From positions 11,538,001-11,602,000 of the forward strand of contig OV121092.1 of the NCBI GenBank assembly GCA_921293015.1: 64,000 nucleotides of DNA, given 5' to 3'. Position numbers and translations under genes: made by a program. This DNA comes from Phorcus lineatus (taxonomy: Eukaryota; Mollusca; Gastropoda; Trochida; Trochidae). Positions 1 to 13,300 of this stretch are shown here, one piece after another (position 1 is the stretch's first letter; every line of letters starts with the position of its first letter). Below the pieces are notes generated by a model, which made no database searches, was not told the DNA's origin, and saw only the letters and a list, made by a program, of their open reading frames with translations.

Positions 1-63
1 TATAGGAATTTAGGAAACATGTGTGCAGCTTTGAGATTGAACATCTGATACTCATTCTTACAA

Positions 64-1153
64 AAATAGAGCCATGGGCTCTGTAGCTCATCAGACTTTT
101 GATAGAAATAGGTGTTGTGGTTTAGACCATGGGGTCATGGGCAGTGTAGGAAAGATAGCCTGTCCCAACGTACGAGTTATTCACAATCAAATAAAAAAGG
201 CCCATTGCCCATTTGGGGTCAAGGGGTCACCGAACCTACAATTCAGAATCCCCATTGTCCAAGGAGTCTACACACAACTATTAAGCTATCAAGACCTTTT
301 GGAACTGGAGAAGAAGATGAAAGTAGGATTTTAAGGTTTTGACCCCTGTGACCCCATTTGGGGTCAAGTGGTCACCAAACCTACAATTTAGAATCTCCGT
401 TGGCCAAGGAGTCTACACACACCTTTTCAGCTCTCTAGACCTTTTGGAACTGGAGAAGAAGATGAAATTAGGTTTTTCATGTTTTGACCCCTGTGACCTC
501 ATTTGGGGTCATGGGGTCACAAAATCTACAATTTAGAATCTCCAGTGCCCAAGGAGTCTACACACAACTTTTCAGCTCTCTAGACCTTTTGGAACTGGAG
601 AAGAAGATGAAATTAGTTTTTTCAGGTTTTGACCCCTGTGACCCCATTTGGGGTCATGGGGTCACCAAACCTACAATTTAGAATCTCCAGTGCCCAAGGA
701 GTCTACACACAACTATTCAGCTCTCTGGACCTTTTGGAACTGGAGAAGAAGATGAAAATAGGTTTTTCATGTTTTGACCCCTGTGACCTCATTTGGGGTC
801 ATGGGGTCACAAAATCTACAATTTAGAATCTCCAGTGCCCAAGGAGTCTACACACAACTTTTCAGCTCTCTGGACCTTTTGGAACTGGAGAAGAAGATTA
901 AAATAGATTTTTAAGGTTTTGACCCTTGTGACCCCATTTGGGGTCATGGGGTCACGAAATCTACAATTTAGAATCCCCATTTGCCAAGGAGTATGCACAT
1001 AAAATTTCAGCTCTCTAGAGTCATTGGTTCTGGAGAAGAAGTCGAAAAAGTGAAAAGTTTACGGACGGATGGATGGACGGACGGACGGACGGACGCCGGA
1101 CGCCTTGCCATGCCATAAGCCCATCGGGTCTTTCAGACCTGATGAGCTAAAAA
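64..1153 (+). mobile_element. Pearl/Helentron-like non-autonomous element, copy 1
   Basis: The element begins around a perfect palindrome (AGAGCC-ATG-GGCTCT, 68-82) and an arm TAGCTCATCAG (84-94). It continues as about six tandem units of 145 bp, passes through a GGAC microsatellite (about 1066-1095), and ends in a stem-loop (1119-1147) whose last bases, CTGATGAGCTA, mirror the left arm. This order of left flank, tandem core, tetranucleotide repeat and hairpin right flank matches the pearl elements of oysters and Helentron-derived elements. It has no coding capacity; the open frames in it only reflect the repeat. Confidence 0.75.
205..1020 (+). repeat. Tandem array of 145-bp units in pearl-like copy 1
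   Basis: Unit landmarks (GACCCCTGTGACC) recur at about 340, 485, 630, 775 and 920, an exact 145-bp step. Each unit contains an interrupted palindrome, GACCCCATTTGGGGTC. The first and last units are more diverged than the inner ones. Confidence 0.92.
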
Positions 1154-1503
1154 TCTGTTCCAGTATGTTGTAATCTAACCAAATAATACCACAGGAGAAA
1201 CTATTCCTCAGAGGAATAAAAAGTAACATGTCTTAAGAAGTAAACTTTTCACTGAGACAGGAAGTTGATGTCAAGTCATGATCCCTGTTGACTATTACTC
1301 AGTCAAAACAGAAAACAAATCTTGGTGGATCCTTGGTTAGTTGAATCAAGGTAGGTAATTTACTCAAGGGAGGTAACACTGGGAGGAACACAACAGACAT
1401 AATACTACAAAATAAATTCTCTCTGTGTATTTAACTTGATATAAATTTGAAAAGATGTTTTATGATCAACATATAAACTCAACATGTAACAACGTAAGCG
1501 TAC

Positions 1504-1611
1504 CTTCGCATAAGGACAGCACCCCCAGGAGCCGTCAAGCAGTTTACAGCAGGTTGATCCTCCTGGACACTCAACTTCCTGTCCTGGACACGTCACAGTC
1601 TCCTCCTCAAT
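1504..1611 (-). CDS. GRN: Granulin gene exon 20: N-half, last exon in window
   Basis: 36 codons, [15 protein letters not shown] then SWGCCPYAK. Acceptor acctag, donor AAG|GTACGC. It needs a following C-half exon, which would lie left of position 1. Confidence 0.85.
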
Positions 1612-4600
1612 CTAGGTTACAAGAGAAGATTTTACAGAAAATATTAACCAGAAACGAAGTCAGGCAGAAAGAAAATCACATTTGTCTTATTCAAACAATG
1701 AATCTGGATGACACTCTTTGAGATAAATAACAAATTATAGAAAAATCTCAAAATAAATAAAATTGATGTTTAAAATTTAGATGTTGAAATTAGATGATTC
1801 TTTGTTATTTATGTAACAAGAAGGCAACAACAATTAGTGAAGTAAGTTTAGCTGGTGAAATGGTTATTTACAAACCAGTCTTATCGGCTTATTGAAAGGA
1901 ATCACATATCTTCGGATACGGGTTTGGCAGGCATAAGAACATATTCCTTTGCAGCATAAGTGTTCAACTTCTCTTCAAAAGAAGTTACTTATTCCTTTGA
2001 CATAAATTACATAAAGAACCTCCTAACATAAATAAAACAAACCATTTCATCATGTGAAGGTTTCTGTGGCCTGTTCCTCATACTGTCTGCATAAGAGTCC
2101 ATTACTTGTATGCCGCCATCTGCATTCACAGCTTTTGTCTTTTTCACCCAGTCAACTGTAGTTCCATCTCCTCTGTTGCATTTTCCCTGAGACACATCAC
2201 AAGTTGTTCCACTTGGGCAGCAGTGGACGCCATCGGAACAACACACAGCCTGTAAATAGAAGAAAAAGATGACCATCTCTTTTTTCTTGCTGATTGCTGT
2301 TATCTTCTTAATCCTTAGTCCTGTCTGTTGCATTTGCCCTGAGAAACATCACAAGTTGTTCCACTTGGACAGAAATGGACACAATCAGAACACACAGCCT
2401 TCGGGAAAAGCCTTGAAGAGAGTGCATTGAGACATGAGGAGAAGATTACTGCCCTGCGTTCTTTGAGAGAGAATTTCCCAGAATGTTCCTGAGCAAACAC
2501 TCAATGTGGAAGGATACGTGCCATGAACACTGTGTTACTGAAAGCAAGGCTGGTGGTGTCAACAAGATTACGATTCACGAATATTTGTCCTCTTGGACAG
2601 CAATGGACTTCATCATATAAACAAAGAGCCTTAACAACAGACACCACATGTGTATTCTTCTAGTTTTCACCATTGTTTAATAACATAATTAAAAGTGGAA
2701 TCTTTATCCCCTACCTAGAACAAAGGTGTCATCTTGTTTAACAGTGATTATGAAGCTTTATTCTGCAACTCAAATATAATCCTGAAACAATGATTGAATT
2801 GAATAGCTAATAAGTATATTTGGCTTACCTTTGGGATTGGACAACATCCAAACTGACCACCGGACAGTTTACAGCAGGTGCTTCCATCTGGACATTCACT
2901 CGTCTGATCAGGGCAGATCACTTTTTCCACATCTTTCTTAAGGGTGGGAGTTTTCTCAAACCAAGTCATAGAGAAACCGTCCTGTCTGGTGCAGCTTCCA
3001 GAAGTCGGATCGCAAGTTGTTCCACTTGGACAGCAGTGAGTGCCATCAGTACAACATACAGCCTTATAACAATTATGTTTTAAAATAAGATATTTGAGAT
3101 ATGTTTTTCAAGAAATTAGAAAAATGACACATATGACATTATTTCATCATGTAAATAATCATTACTTTTATAGATTTAAAACATCTAAAATGTCCACCTT
3201 CCTGAAGATGACAACATCAAATAACCAGGAAGAAAAAGCTGAGAAAACAAAAAGTAGAATTACACCTAAAGAATGTAGACATGATATGGTGTCAGACTTG
3301 GGTATCTATGAGAATGAATCGTACCTGAGGCAAAGGACAGCATCCCCACTGACCAGTGGACAGTTTACAGCAGGTGTTTCCATCTGGACATTCACTCTGG
3401 CCACCAGGACATTGAACATTATCCGCTTGACTTCTAAAAGCTGATGTTTTCTCAAACCATGTCACTGAGATACCGTCCTGTCTGTTGCATTTTCCTGTAG
3501 AGACTTCACAAGTCGTTCCACTTGGACAGCAATGGACACCATCAGAGCAACACTTAGCCTGTTTTCAAAGGAAGTTTATATTACTTGCTGGTGTAAGTTA
3601 TACTACTGCACAAACAAAGATGCAAACTATAACAGCCTGGTTGCAGAAATTAACTGATGAAGGGGGTTACGGTTAACGTAACATGCAGTTTTTCCTTGAA
3701 GAACCATGTATTGTTGTGTTTGCATTGGGGGGATGGAAGGTGGAATATGAAAATTCTTTCCATTTAACACATGAATTATTTTTAGAAATGGCAAAAACCA
3801 AAGATCTAATCATTGAAAAAAAGGTTGAAGTTTTCCAATGTTTTTGATACAATGACATTTGATGACCACACCATATAATCAGGTAGAAATTTATTTGCTC
3901 CTGGGAATAACTACATTACAACACAGCCTAAGATCCAGATTTATTTTGATCAATGACTGATGAGTTTTAAGGAAGTCAAGAGCAAGGTTTGTAACTGTTT
4001 TCATACATTACATACTAGGAGAACGACATTGAAATCTTAATATGTAATTAAGTGCAGAAGTTTGTGCATTCTTGACACAATACCAAAAAAATGATTTCAT
4101 TTGTTTATCATGCTGCAAGGAAAAGTGGCTGCACTGATGCAATGACCAATGAAAAATATGTGTAATTTATAGATCTAAATTCTAATGATCAAAAGTACCC
4201 TAAAACAATTTTTTCAACAACTCTGAGAGCGTGGGTTTGCATTAAGCAGGTCACAACCTCTTACAGTACAAGAATTTGTACTATTACAGATAGTGGGTTC
4301 AAAAATTGCTCAACGTTACAAAGTAGGTTTTGGACTACCCACATCAGACTATACTCTTACTTGAGGCAAAGGACAGCATCCCCACTGACCGCTGGACAGT
4401 TTACAGCAGGTGTTTCCATCTGGACATTCGTGGGTTTCGTCACACTTGACCATCTCTACCTTCATATCGATGGCTGATGTTTTCTCAAACCAGGTGACGG
4501 AAGAACCATCCTGTCTGTTGCATTTTCCTGTAGAGACTTCACAAGTAGTTCCACTTGGACAGCAATGGATACCATCAGAACAGCACACAGCCTGTTATAT

Positions 4601-7295
4601 TGAAAGGATTATATTTCAATTTCTAGTTGTCAACTGATATAATGTGAGTTAAATACATAAAACAAGCATTATTTGGCTTTTATTCATGTCTTGCAATTAA
4701 TAAACAGATTTTATACAAGACTTTCATTAGACATTAGTGCAATTTTGCTGTTTTTTATTTCACATTCATCTACCATAATTTAATATGCAGGAAAAGAAAA
4801 AAATGTTGTCTTATATAACTTGCTAATAATTTTCTAATGTTAGGTGCAGGAAAATGCAATGCAATACCAAATCAATTTCAATATAGAAGATTGATAATGA
4901 TTAAGGGTGTTCGAACGTGAATATAGATTATTGAAGAATACAAACACAAGTTTTATCTATAGAGTGCTTGAAACTAAGTCAGCTATTATGATCATGCTGA
5001 CTTTTCGAACAAACAGGTTCCGCCAATCATTCATTCCCTGCTGCATTAGAGAAATAAATTCTGTCTAATGTTGCATCACGTTTTTCACGTAAATTAAGTA
5101 AATTATCTGTCTATCTTAACTGTTTTGACATGAACTGTTTTTGAATATTATGTTATTATTTGTCTTCATTCTGGAGAATTGTAATTATACAAATTTCCCT
5201 TTTGGGACAATAAAGATTATCTTATCTTATCTTATCTTATCTTAAACAATTAAGCAAAGTGGCTACAGTGGACAAGTACATTTTTGTAGATCATTCCATA
5301 AGTGACCATATCAATGATCTGTCATGTCATGTAAACAGCCTGATCCCCAAATACCAGGCTTGACCAAGTACTGAGAAATAAAATCAAGTTATTTCCCCTT
5401 TGTACCAAGAACATTCTAATTTATTTATGCAAGGAATTGCAGAGGTGAGGTGAGGTGATATGGGGCTTTCAAGAGTATTTCATTTATATCGCGGCTGCTA
5501 GTATTATTGCAGGGAGAAAGCCCGCAACACCATTGTGGCTATGCATTGCGGTGAAACCTGCAAACATTGGCTGGAACTAGCAACTAGGGTGGTACTGCAC
5601 TTAAACTCAGTGTAGCATTGCACACAGAATTGCAGAGGCTTCTAGCAGACAAGACCATCTAGCCTGATGGGCCTGATGAGATGACAAGTGATTCTGTTAG
5701 TGATGCATGCCATTTAGACAGTGAATAAATATAACATTGTTATATTCACTTGTTATACATTCTACTAGTGATATTGTATTCCTGGACATGCTGCATACAA
5801 ATTGATAGGTGATAATTGTTTACGGTTATAGGTCAAGAATCTCGAAACATGAGACATGTCACCTTCTTTGTCCATTTCATCTGAAGAAGGTCAAGGTCCT
5901 TGTAGCTCAGATTTGGACGAAGACAATTTATGGTGAGGTGAAGTGAATTGGGGTTTAAGGCCGCTTTCAAGAGTATTTCACTCATATCGCGGCTACTAGT
6001 ATCAATGCAGAGAGAAAGCCCGATCCGAAGCGATAACCACTGCGCTATCCCGCCCCAAGACTATTTATGGGAGAGCATTTAATGTCACACGTATATAAAC
6101 GAGTAGAGAGTAATGTCCAGAAAATATATTGTTATCACACTTTCCCGTTCTTGTTACAGACAGATTGTTGTTTTATTGAAGCATGAGCTCAGGCAACAAA
6201 CAAATCCTTATAATACTTTCTGTTAAGGTTCAAGTTAATTGTTTATAAGGCAAGAGCCAGCTTTAAAAAACCCCACCTATTTACCTTAAAAGGTTGTTTG
6301 ATATTGAAATAAATTACTTTTGCTATAACTTGATGTGTTGTATATATGAATAATCTTTAAATCAAATTCAAGTGTATCATTCATAATGAATTGAATTTAA
6401 AATAAAAAAGGCTCTATTACAAAAGTTTAATATCCCCTAGAAATGACAATTAGTAAAATGACAATAGCATACAACTTCAAAACTTCCTGTCTGATGTCCA
6501 TCTTACATTCCATCACCTAAAATTTAAGCAGAATTCTGAAACTAAGGAGAAACGACCACCGACTAATAGTTTACATTCTAGAATGCTTGAACTCTCTAAC
6601 TCCAACTGAATAAATGTTGGCATTGTACTCACGTCACTCTGTATATTCTAAGTATATCATTGCCATATAACTTTGCCGTTTGATTATACTTAGTTTAGTT
6701 CACTATCAATCGTAAACTTACTTTCCGTACTAAATCAAATGTTTTCTTTTTACACAGGTGTAGCAAAAATTCTTAAGAACAATGCTCCATTTGCATTTTT
6801 AGATTAACTCTTTTATCATAATAGAGCCTGGGAAAAACCCTTTTCAACGCAACTAATTAACAGGTAATAAATGGAAACTTAAAAAGTGAATTTCAAGAGA
6901 CATATTTTTATTGATAGAACTTTAATAAACATTCAACTCAATTTTCGACTGACTATTCAATGTCAGCAATGCATCAGGTGAATTTTCAAAGTACACTTGA
7001 ACGCATGTTCGTCAAAATGGATGATAAAAACTCTGATGGTCTGTATTGCAACATACTTCAGAATGCATTGCAGTTCAACATTTATATGTTAAGAAACAAA
7101 GCAAGTAAACCAAGATTTTCTATTTTCAAACCGAAAATAGGTAAATGCACTTCTTATAAGGCTGAGGGCCAAATATAATGAATGAATTCTATATTCAACT
7201 TTTTTTTACATCTTTATGCAGTTTTGACAAATGCCTTCAGATCTTTTGAAATATCGACAATTACTAAAAACATAAAGTCTTTAAGTAAATTTTTA

Positions 7296-7337
<42 letters not shown>

Positions 7338-10300
7338 ATCTAAAACTGTCTACTATCTTTTGTAATACAGCCAAAAACATATTCTTGAACAAAAAAAAGA
7401 ATTTTTCTTACACTTTTAGCAATAAATAAATTTGACTTAAATTAGTTGGTGGGATATTTTGCGATATGAAAATTATTACTACAATAATTGTATGGACAAT
7501 CTGTACCACAACACACTGGAAATGCAATAATCTTCCACAGAATTCTCACATCAAAGAAAGTGGCTAAGATATCGAGGCATGTTCTAAACACAAACTATGT
7601 AAATGCATTCCTTATATATTTTATCATTGGCCAAGGCTTCAACAATAGCTAACATGCTTGAAAAAAGGAAAACGGTTATGATAAAAATAAAGGTTTCTGA
7701 CTCGGAAATCAAAATAATAAAATTAGTGAAAATAATGATAGAAATAGTGAGACATGGAACACCAATGAGGGGAAACTAAAAAGATATACACAGCATCAAG
7801 CACAGCAGCAACTGAACTTAGCTAGAAAGCAAAACTTTGTGAGGAGAAAACAAGTAAAGAAGTGAGCACAGCTCACATAAGGCGGGGGTATAATAACTAA
7901 TAACTAATACTTGGCAATATTTCAGCTTATGAAAACACTGAATGCATGAATAACATATTTGTTGTCAAACAGGCCTATGCAATGATGCAGTCACAAAATG
8001 AGGCGCATATGATCTGTAAAGAAGACCCAAAGTTCAAGGTGCATATTCGAATAAAGTCTAGCTTTTGGAAAGTTTACAGATATAACTAAGGCTATTTGAA
8101 TGATAACTTTTGAAACGCCTTCGCTGATTGCACAACTAACTTGGATTGCATCCAATCAGCGTTCTACATTTCTAGATCAAGAAACGTTCGTATTAAGAGG
8201 TTGTATAGGAATTTATGACAGAGCTATCCCTGTTAGGAGAGAATGGCATAAATAGAATGGGCAATATTTCAGCCATTTGCTGCGTGTTTGATACTGAAAC
8301 AAATTGTGCTAAGTTCTGAGTATTTTCACAGTATAAACATATTTATTACATGATCCAAGTTTGAATTTGATAAAAGTTTATCCATAGATATCTATAACAA
8401 ACTTCTACAAACACAGATGTCTTGCGATTCTATCTGATTTTACAGACAAAAAGCTCACTATCACTGAAAGAACATCAATGTATGAGTAGATTATGTGGAG
8501 GAAAAGTCTTTTTCATGTCATATTTTCATTGTACACTTTGCAGTTTTACACAAAAAATAAGAAATAAGATTGTATGCAAATATTTTACAATTATACCTGA
8601 GGCAAAGGACAGCAGCCCCACTGACCACCGGACAGTTTACAGCAGGTGTTTCCATCAGGACACTGGCTAGTTCCTCCTGGACACACAACATTCTCTACTT
8701 TCCTGCTGATTGGAGATGTTTTCTTGGACCAGGCCAATGAAGTGCCATCCCCTCTGCTGCACTTTCCCTGAGACACATCACAAGTTGTTCCGGTTGGACA
8801 GCAATGGGTTCCATCCGAACAACACACAGCCTGTAAAGAACATCATTCAAGCTGCAATGCTCAATAGACTGAGTAAATATTCAAAACTTCTGCACCCATA
8901 TTTTCGAAGCTCTCTTAGTGCTAAGATTGTCTTTAGCCAATGTCAATGTATGGTCCTTATGACTATCTTAGCACTAAGAGAGCTTTGAAAATCTTGGCCT
9001 TGATCATGATCTTTTTGACCATCCCAAATGGGTAAAGTTGCCATCAAAGAAAATCCTGGAATTTTAAGAAATATCTGCTAATTAAAGCTGGCAATGCCAA
9101 CCCATTTGATGTTTGAAAAAATGGACCCACCATCAACTTTCTTGGTATAAATGCTTAAAGCTGTTTATAAATAAGCAAACAGATATTGGCTCTAACACAA
9201 AATACTCCATTCCTACCTACAATAATATTGTGCTAGTAAGAATCTAAGCCATAAAAAGTTACAGGAAAGCAAAAGTAAGTGAACCAGAATAAATATTTGC
9301 TTTACATTTACTTTCAAAACATTTACCTGAGGCAAAGGACAGCATCCCCACTGACCACCGGACAGTTTACAGCAGGTGTTTCCATCTGGACACTGGCTAC
9401 TTCCTCCTGGACATACAACAGTCTCTACTTTCCTGCTGATGGCCGACGTTTTCTTGAACCAACTGACAGAGAACCCGTCCTGTCTATCACATGTTCCTTG
9501 GGTCAGATCACAAGTTGTTCCACTTGGGCAGCAGTGCTCCCCGTCAGAACAACACACAGCCTGCAAATATTTATCAAATATTAGACGGAGACGACTTGAT
9601 ATCATCTTGGACATGAATAACATCAAAATGGGTCAAAAGGGCAAAAGTGGTATTGGATTTTAAATAAAATGAAATAGCAATTTCACTTTAACAAGATGAA
9701 CAGCAATGTATTTAACTCATAGATAGTTTGAAACCAATAAGTACCTCAAGTCACTTAAACCATTTAAATATGCGTAGCGATAATTCTACAGAAGTTTTTA
9801 CCCAATGGCCAATCCCAGATAATTTGTAATTATAATACTTATTTGCTTTGCCTAAAGTCTCTGACGTACTAATCTGCTAGGTGGCGCTTCAGAATTTCCA
9901 TCCCTGGAGTATTGCTAGCGTAATAAAGTGATGCAGTGAGCAAAGTTTTGATTGACAAAAAATTAAGAATAACATTGGTCCAGGAAAGAAAGAAAACATG
10001 ACAACGATATCAGGTATGACGATAAAAAAATTAACATCATATATGTTAACCCTAAAGCCGATATTGTGATGGAAATTTGGGAAAACTATGACCGTTGAGG
10101 CATATCCACTGTGCCCTTGCTTTATCATGTGATTGGTCAGGATATGAAAATTACGATAGATCTACCAAGGTTATTAATTTTCATTTTTGTGAAGATAATA
10201 TCCAAAAATATGATTTTGACTGAACAAATGGCTCCTTAGAGGGTCTTGGCTTGGTTCATCAGGCAAAGTTTCGAACGTACCTCAGATATGGCACAACATC

Positions 10301-13300
10301 CCCATTGCCCGCTGGATTGCCTGCAACAGGTGTTTCCTTCTGGACATTCATGGGCATTGTCACACTGGACAGGATCTTTGACCATGGCCGCTACTTTTGT
10401 GACCCAGGGGACAGAGGAACCATCTTGCTGGTCACACTTCTTCCCAGGTATATCACAGTGCACTGTGCCTGATGGACAACAGTGGAGACCATCTGCACAG
10501 CAGAAGGCCTGGGGAGGAACAGGTTGGTAAAGGCAGATCAAGACTTTGGTAAAGCCACTTGAAGATAACATGAATAAAAGAATACACTTGATTCTAATTA
10601 AGGAATGAAGTTCAAAGGTCAAGAGTCATAAGTACATATTTGCAGACGTCTTTTTTTCATTTCATTATTGTAAAAACATAAAAAGAAACATTCAATCATA
10701 GCTTTTGTTTATTCGACAAATATGAAAACAGAATAATTAGTCAGCAAGAATATATCAAGTAGTTCTAAGAAACAGTAAAACAAAAATTTAAACAGATGCT
10801 TGTTTTAATATATGTTTATTTTTATAGCGCAAAGAGACGTAAAACTTTATCCCTCTTGAGCCATGGTCTCATGTTAAGACATTCTATAGAATTATCCATA
10901 GAACTTGTTCTCTCGTCTCATCAATCTTGGAAACTAGTCATATTGAAGCATGCACCATGACCATCATGCTTCAAGTTCCTTACATCAGGGTATGAGCAGC
11001 ACCACCACCGGCCAGTGGGCATCTGACAGCATGAGTAGCCGCTTGGACAGGAGACGCTAGAGTTGCAGCTCACATCTCCTGGCAACCTGTGACCTAGAAA
11101 CCCATCTCCTAAAACCACATCTGGAGATGCTTTACCTAGTGAGCTTCCTTCAAGTGATAAGCCTGCAGATGATTCTCCAAGTGATGTAGACACTTTGTCC
11201 AGAGAATTGTCCTGAGCCAATAAAAAACAATGGTTGTGCTAGATACAGACATGATATGGCAGTATTTACCAGAATCGGAATAGTCTGTACTTGCAATACA
11301 TGCAGATTGAGCTAGTGAGTAATTATTCTGGCAATATTTCAGCCATAAGGGGTCCATACTGAGAATTTGTTCCTTGGGTTTGTCATTGATGAAACCTAAA
11401 CAAGTAGATATCTGTCCATTTCAGAATATAGTCTGTGCAGCATGGGACATGATGGCAGGAACTTCCATGCAGAAAGCTGTTCTTTGTCCATGGCAGAACA
11501 ATTGCAATTGGTTCCTGGTGGAACAGTGGAGGTCCATATCAGAATGTAATCTGTTAAACAAGATACTCATGCTTTCATGCAAACCAAATGTTGACAGTCA
11601 GCAGCCATGAAGAGGCAAAATATCAAAGAGAGGCTAAATGTCCAGCTAATAAACTACCAGGGGTCACATTGGAGTAAGTTGGTAAGGGAACTGTCAACCC
11701 CAGAAGGACAGAGACACATGCCAGTGTTTTGTTGAAATTGAAGGTAGGTGCAGCAGTGCTATGTGTAATTACAGAAATACCTGCCAGTGGTTGGTTGTAT
11801 TGGATGTTATGTCGGGCTAGCTTCTCTGGATACAGAGTCTGAGTAAAATCAGACATGCTATTCTGTCATTGTACTTCAGTCATGCTAAGTGAACTTATAC
11901 ACTGTGTTCCAGAGTCAATGTGAACCTGACAGAGTGTTGTTTGTTCTAGATGAAATAAGATAGGTGTGATTAAATAGGAGGTTGGTAGAGTATTGGTGCA
12001 ACAGATCAACAGATGTAATGTCTGTGAGACTTATTACTTGTCCTAATCCACTTTCTCTTCAGAAATTTGCTAGCAGTTGATTATCTCAAATTATTTGACA
12101 AACCTTGTTTCCTCCTAGACAATCATTGGTGTCACATTTGACTGGATCTTTGGCAATGGCAACTACTTTTGTGACCAAGGGGACAGAGGAACCATCTTGC
12201 TGGTCACACTTCCTCTCGGCTATATCACAGCGCACTGTGCCTGATGGACAACAGTGGAGACCATCTGCACAGCAGAAGGCCTGGGGAGGAAGAGGTTGGT
12301 AAAGGTAAGGAATGAAATGTAGAAAATAAGGCAAGGAGTTTATATCAGATGAATGCCGGTGTATATTTGAATCACAGCAAGCAATTGAAAATTAAATGAC
12401 CACTCTCAAGCCCTTCTTCACGTTAATCAATCAACTCATTCAATCTTGGAAACTAGTCATATTGAAGCATGCACAGTGATCTTCATGCATCAAGTTCCTT
12501 ACATCAGGGTATGAGCAGCACCACCACCGGCCAGTGGGCATCTGACAGCACGAGTAGCCACTTGGACAGGAGAAGCTTGAGTTGCAGCTCACGTCTCCTG
12601 GCAATCTGTTACCTAGAAACCCATCTCCTAGCACCACATCTGGAGATGTTGTTTCTATTGTACCACGTTCAAGTGATAAGCCTGCAGATGATTCTCCAAG
12701 TGAGGGTAACACTTTGTCCAGAGAATTTTCCTGATTTGAAAAAATGGTGGTCAGGTTGGATGGGAAAATCGACTGCAGTTTTTATCGTCATCTATTCATG
12801 CAGATTGGTTGAGCGTGTTATTATTCATAGGCACTTGGGTAATATTTCAGCCAGATGGACACTTCAGAATATTGCAAGAGGTTGACTATCATCAAAGTAT
12901 CCGGACAAACCTTGTTTACGTCTTTACATTCTTTGGTGTCACACTTGACTGGATCTTTGACCATGGCCGCTACTTTTGTGACCCAGGGGACAGAGGAACC
13001 ATCTTGTTGGTCACACTTCTTCTCGGCTATATCACAGCGCACTGTGCCTGACGGACAACAGTGGACACCATCTGCACAGCAGAAGGCCTGGGGAGGAAGA
13101 GGTTGGTAAAGGCAGGAAAGAAAGATTGAGTAGAAGAGCAAAATAAGATTGATACCATGGCATTGGATTTTAAGTGAGATGAGAGAATTTGTTGTCTAAA
13201 ATGGCGTTTAAGAATATTTCACAGGGCTTGTAATAATCATGGTTGGATGAAAATTAAATGATCTCTCTCAAGTCCTTTTTCATGTTTAATCAATCAACTC

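Larger units (their letters stand above)
4592..8596. other. 4-kb granulin intron between exons 15 and 16
   Basis: Holds the LINE end, two SINE pieces, a TA microsatellite and a MITE copy. The remaining AT-rich DNA (about 6060-7298 and 7336-7920) shows nothing I recognise. Confidence 0.6.

Noticed and set aside
74..998. Series of 65-codon open frames at 145-bp steps (also at 15859-17319)
   Set aside because: The unit length is not a multiple of three and the frames only echo the tandem DNA repeat. No start context or domain supports a protein.
6960..7178. 72-codon open frame in the large granulin intron
   Set aside because: No domain, no splice context and AT-rich composition; not supported as a gene.
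7921..8250. Inverted pair with 57606-58060 as a long-range inversion boundary
   Set aside because: The two share the same orientation and are better explained as dispersed copies of one MITE.
12469..12885. 138-codon plus-strand frame overlapping granulin exon 10
   Set aside because: It is the antisense shadow of a cysteine-rich exon and recurs wherever that exon is duplicated.
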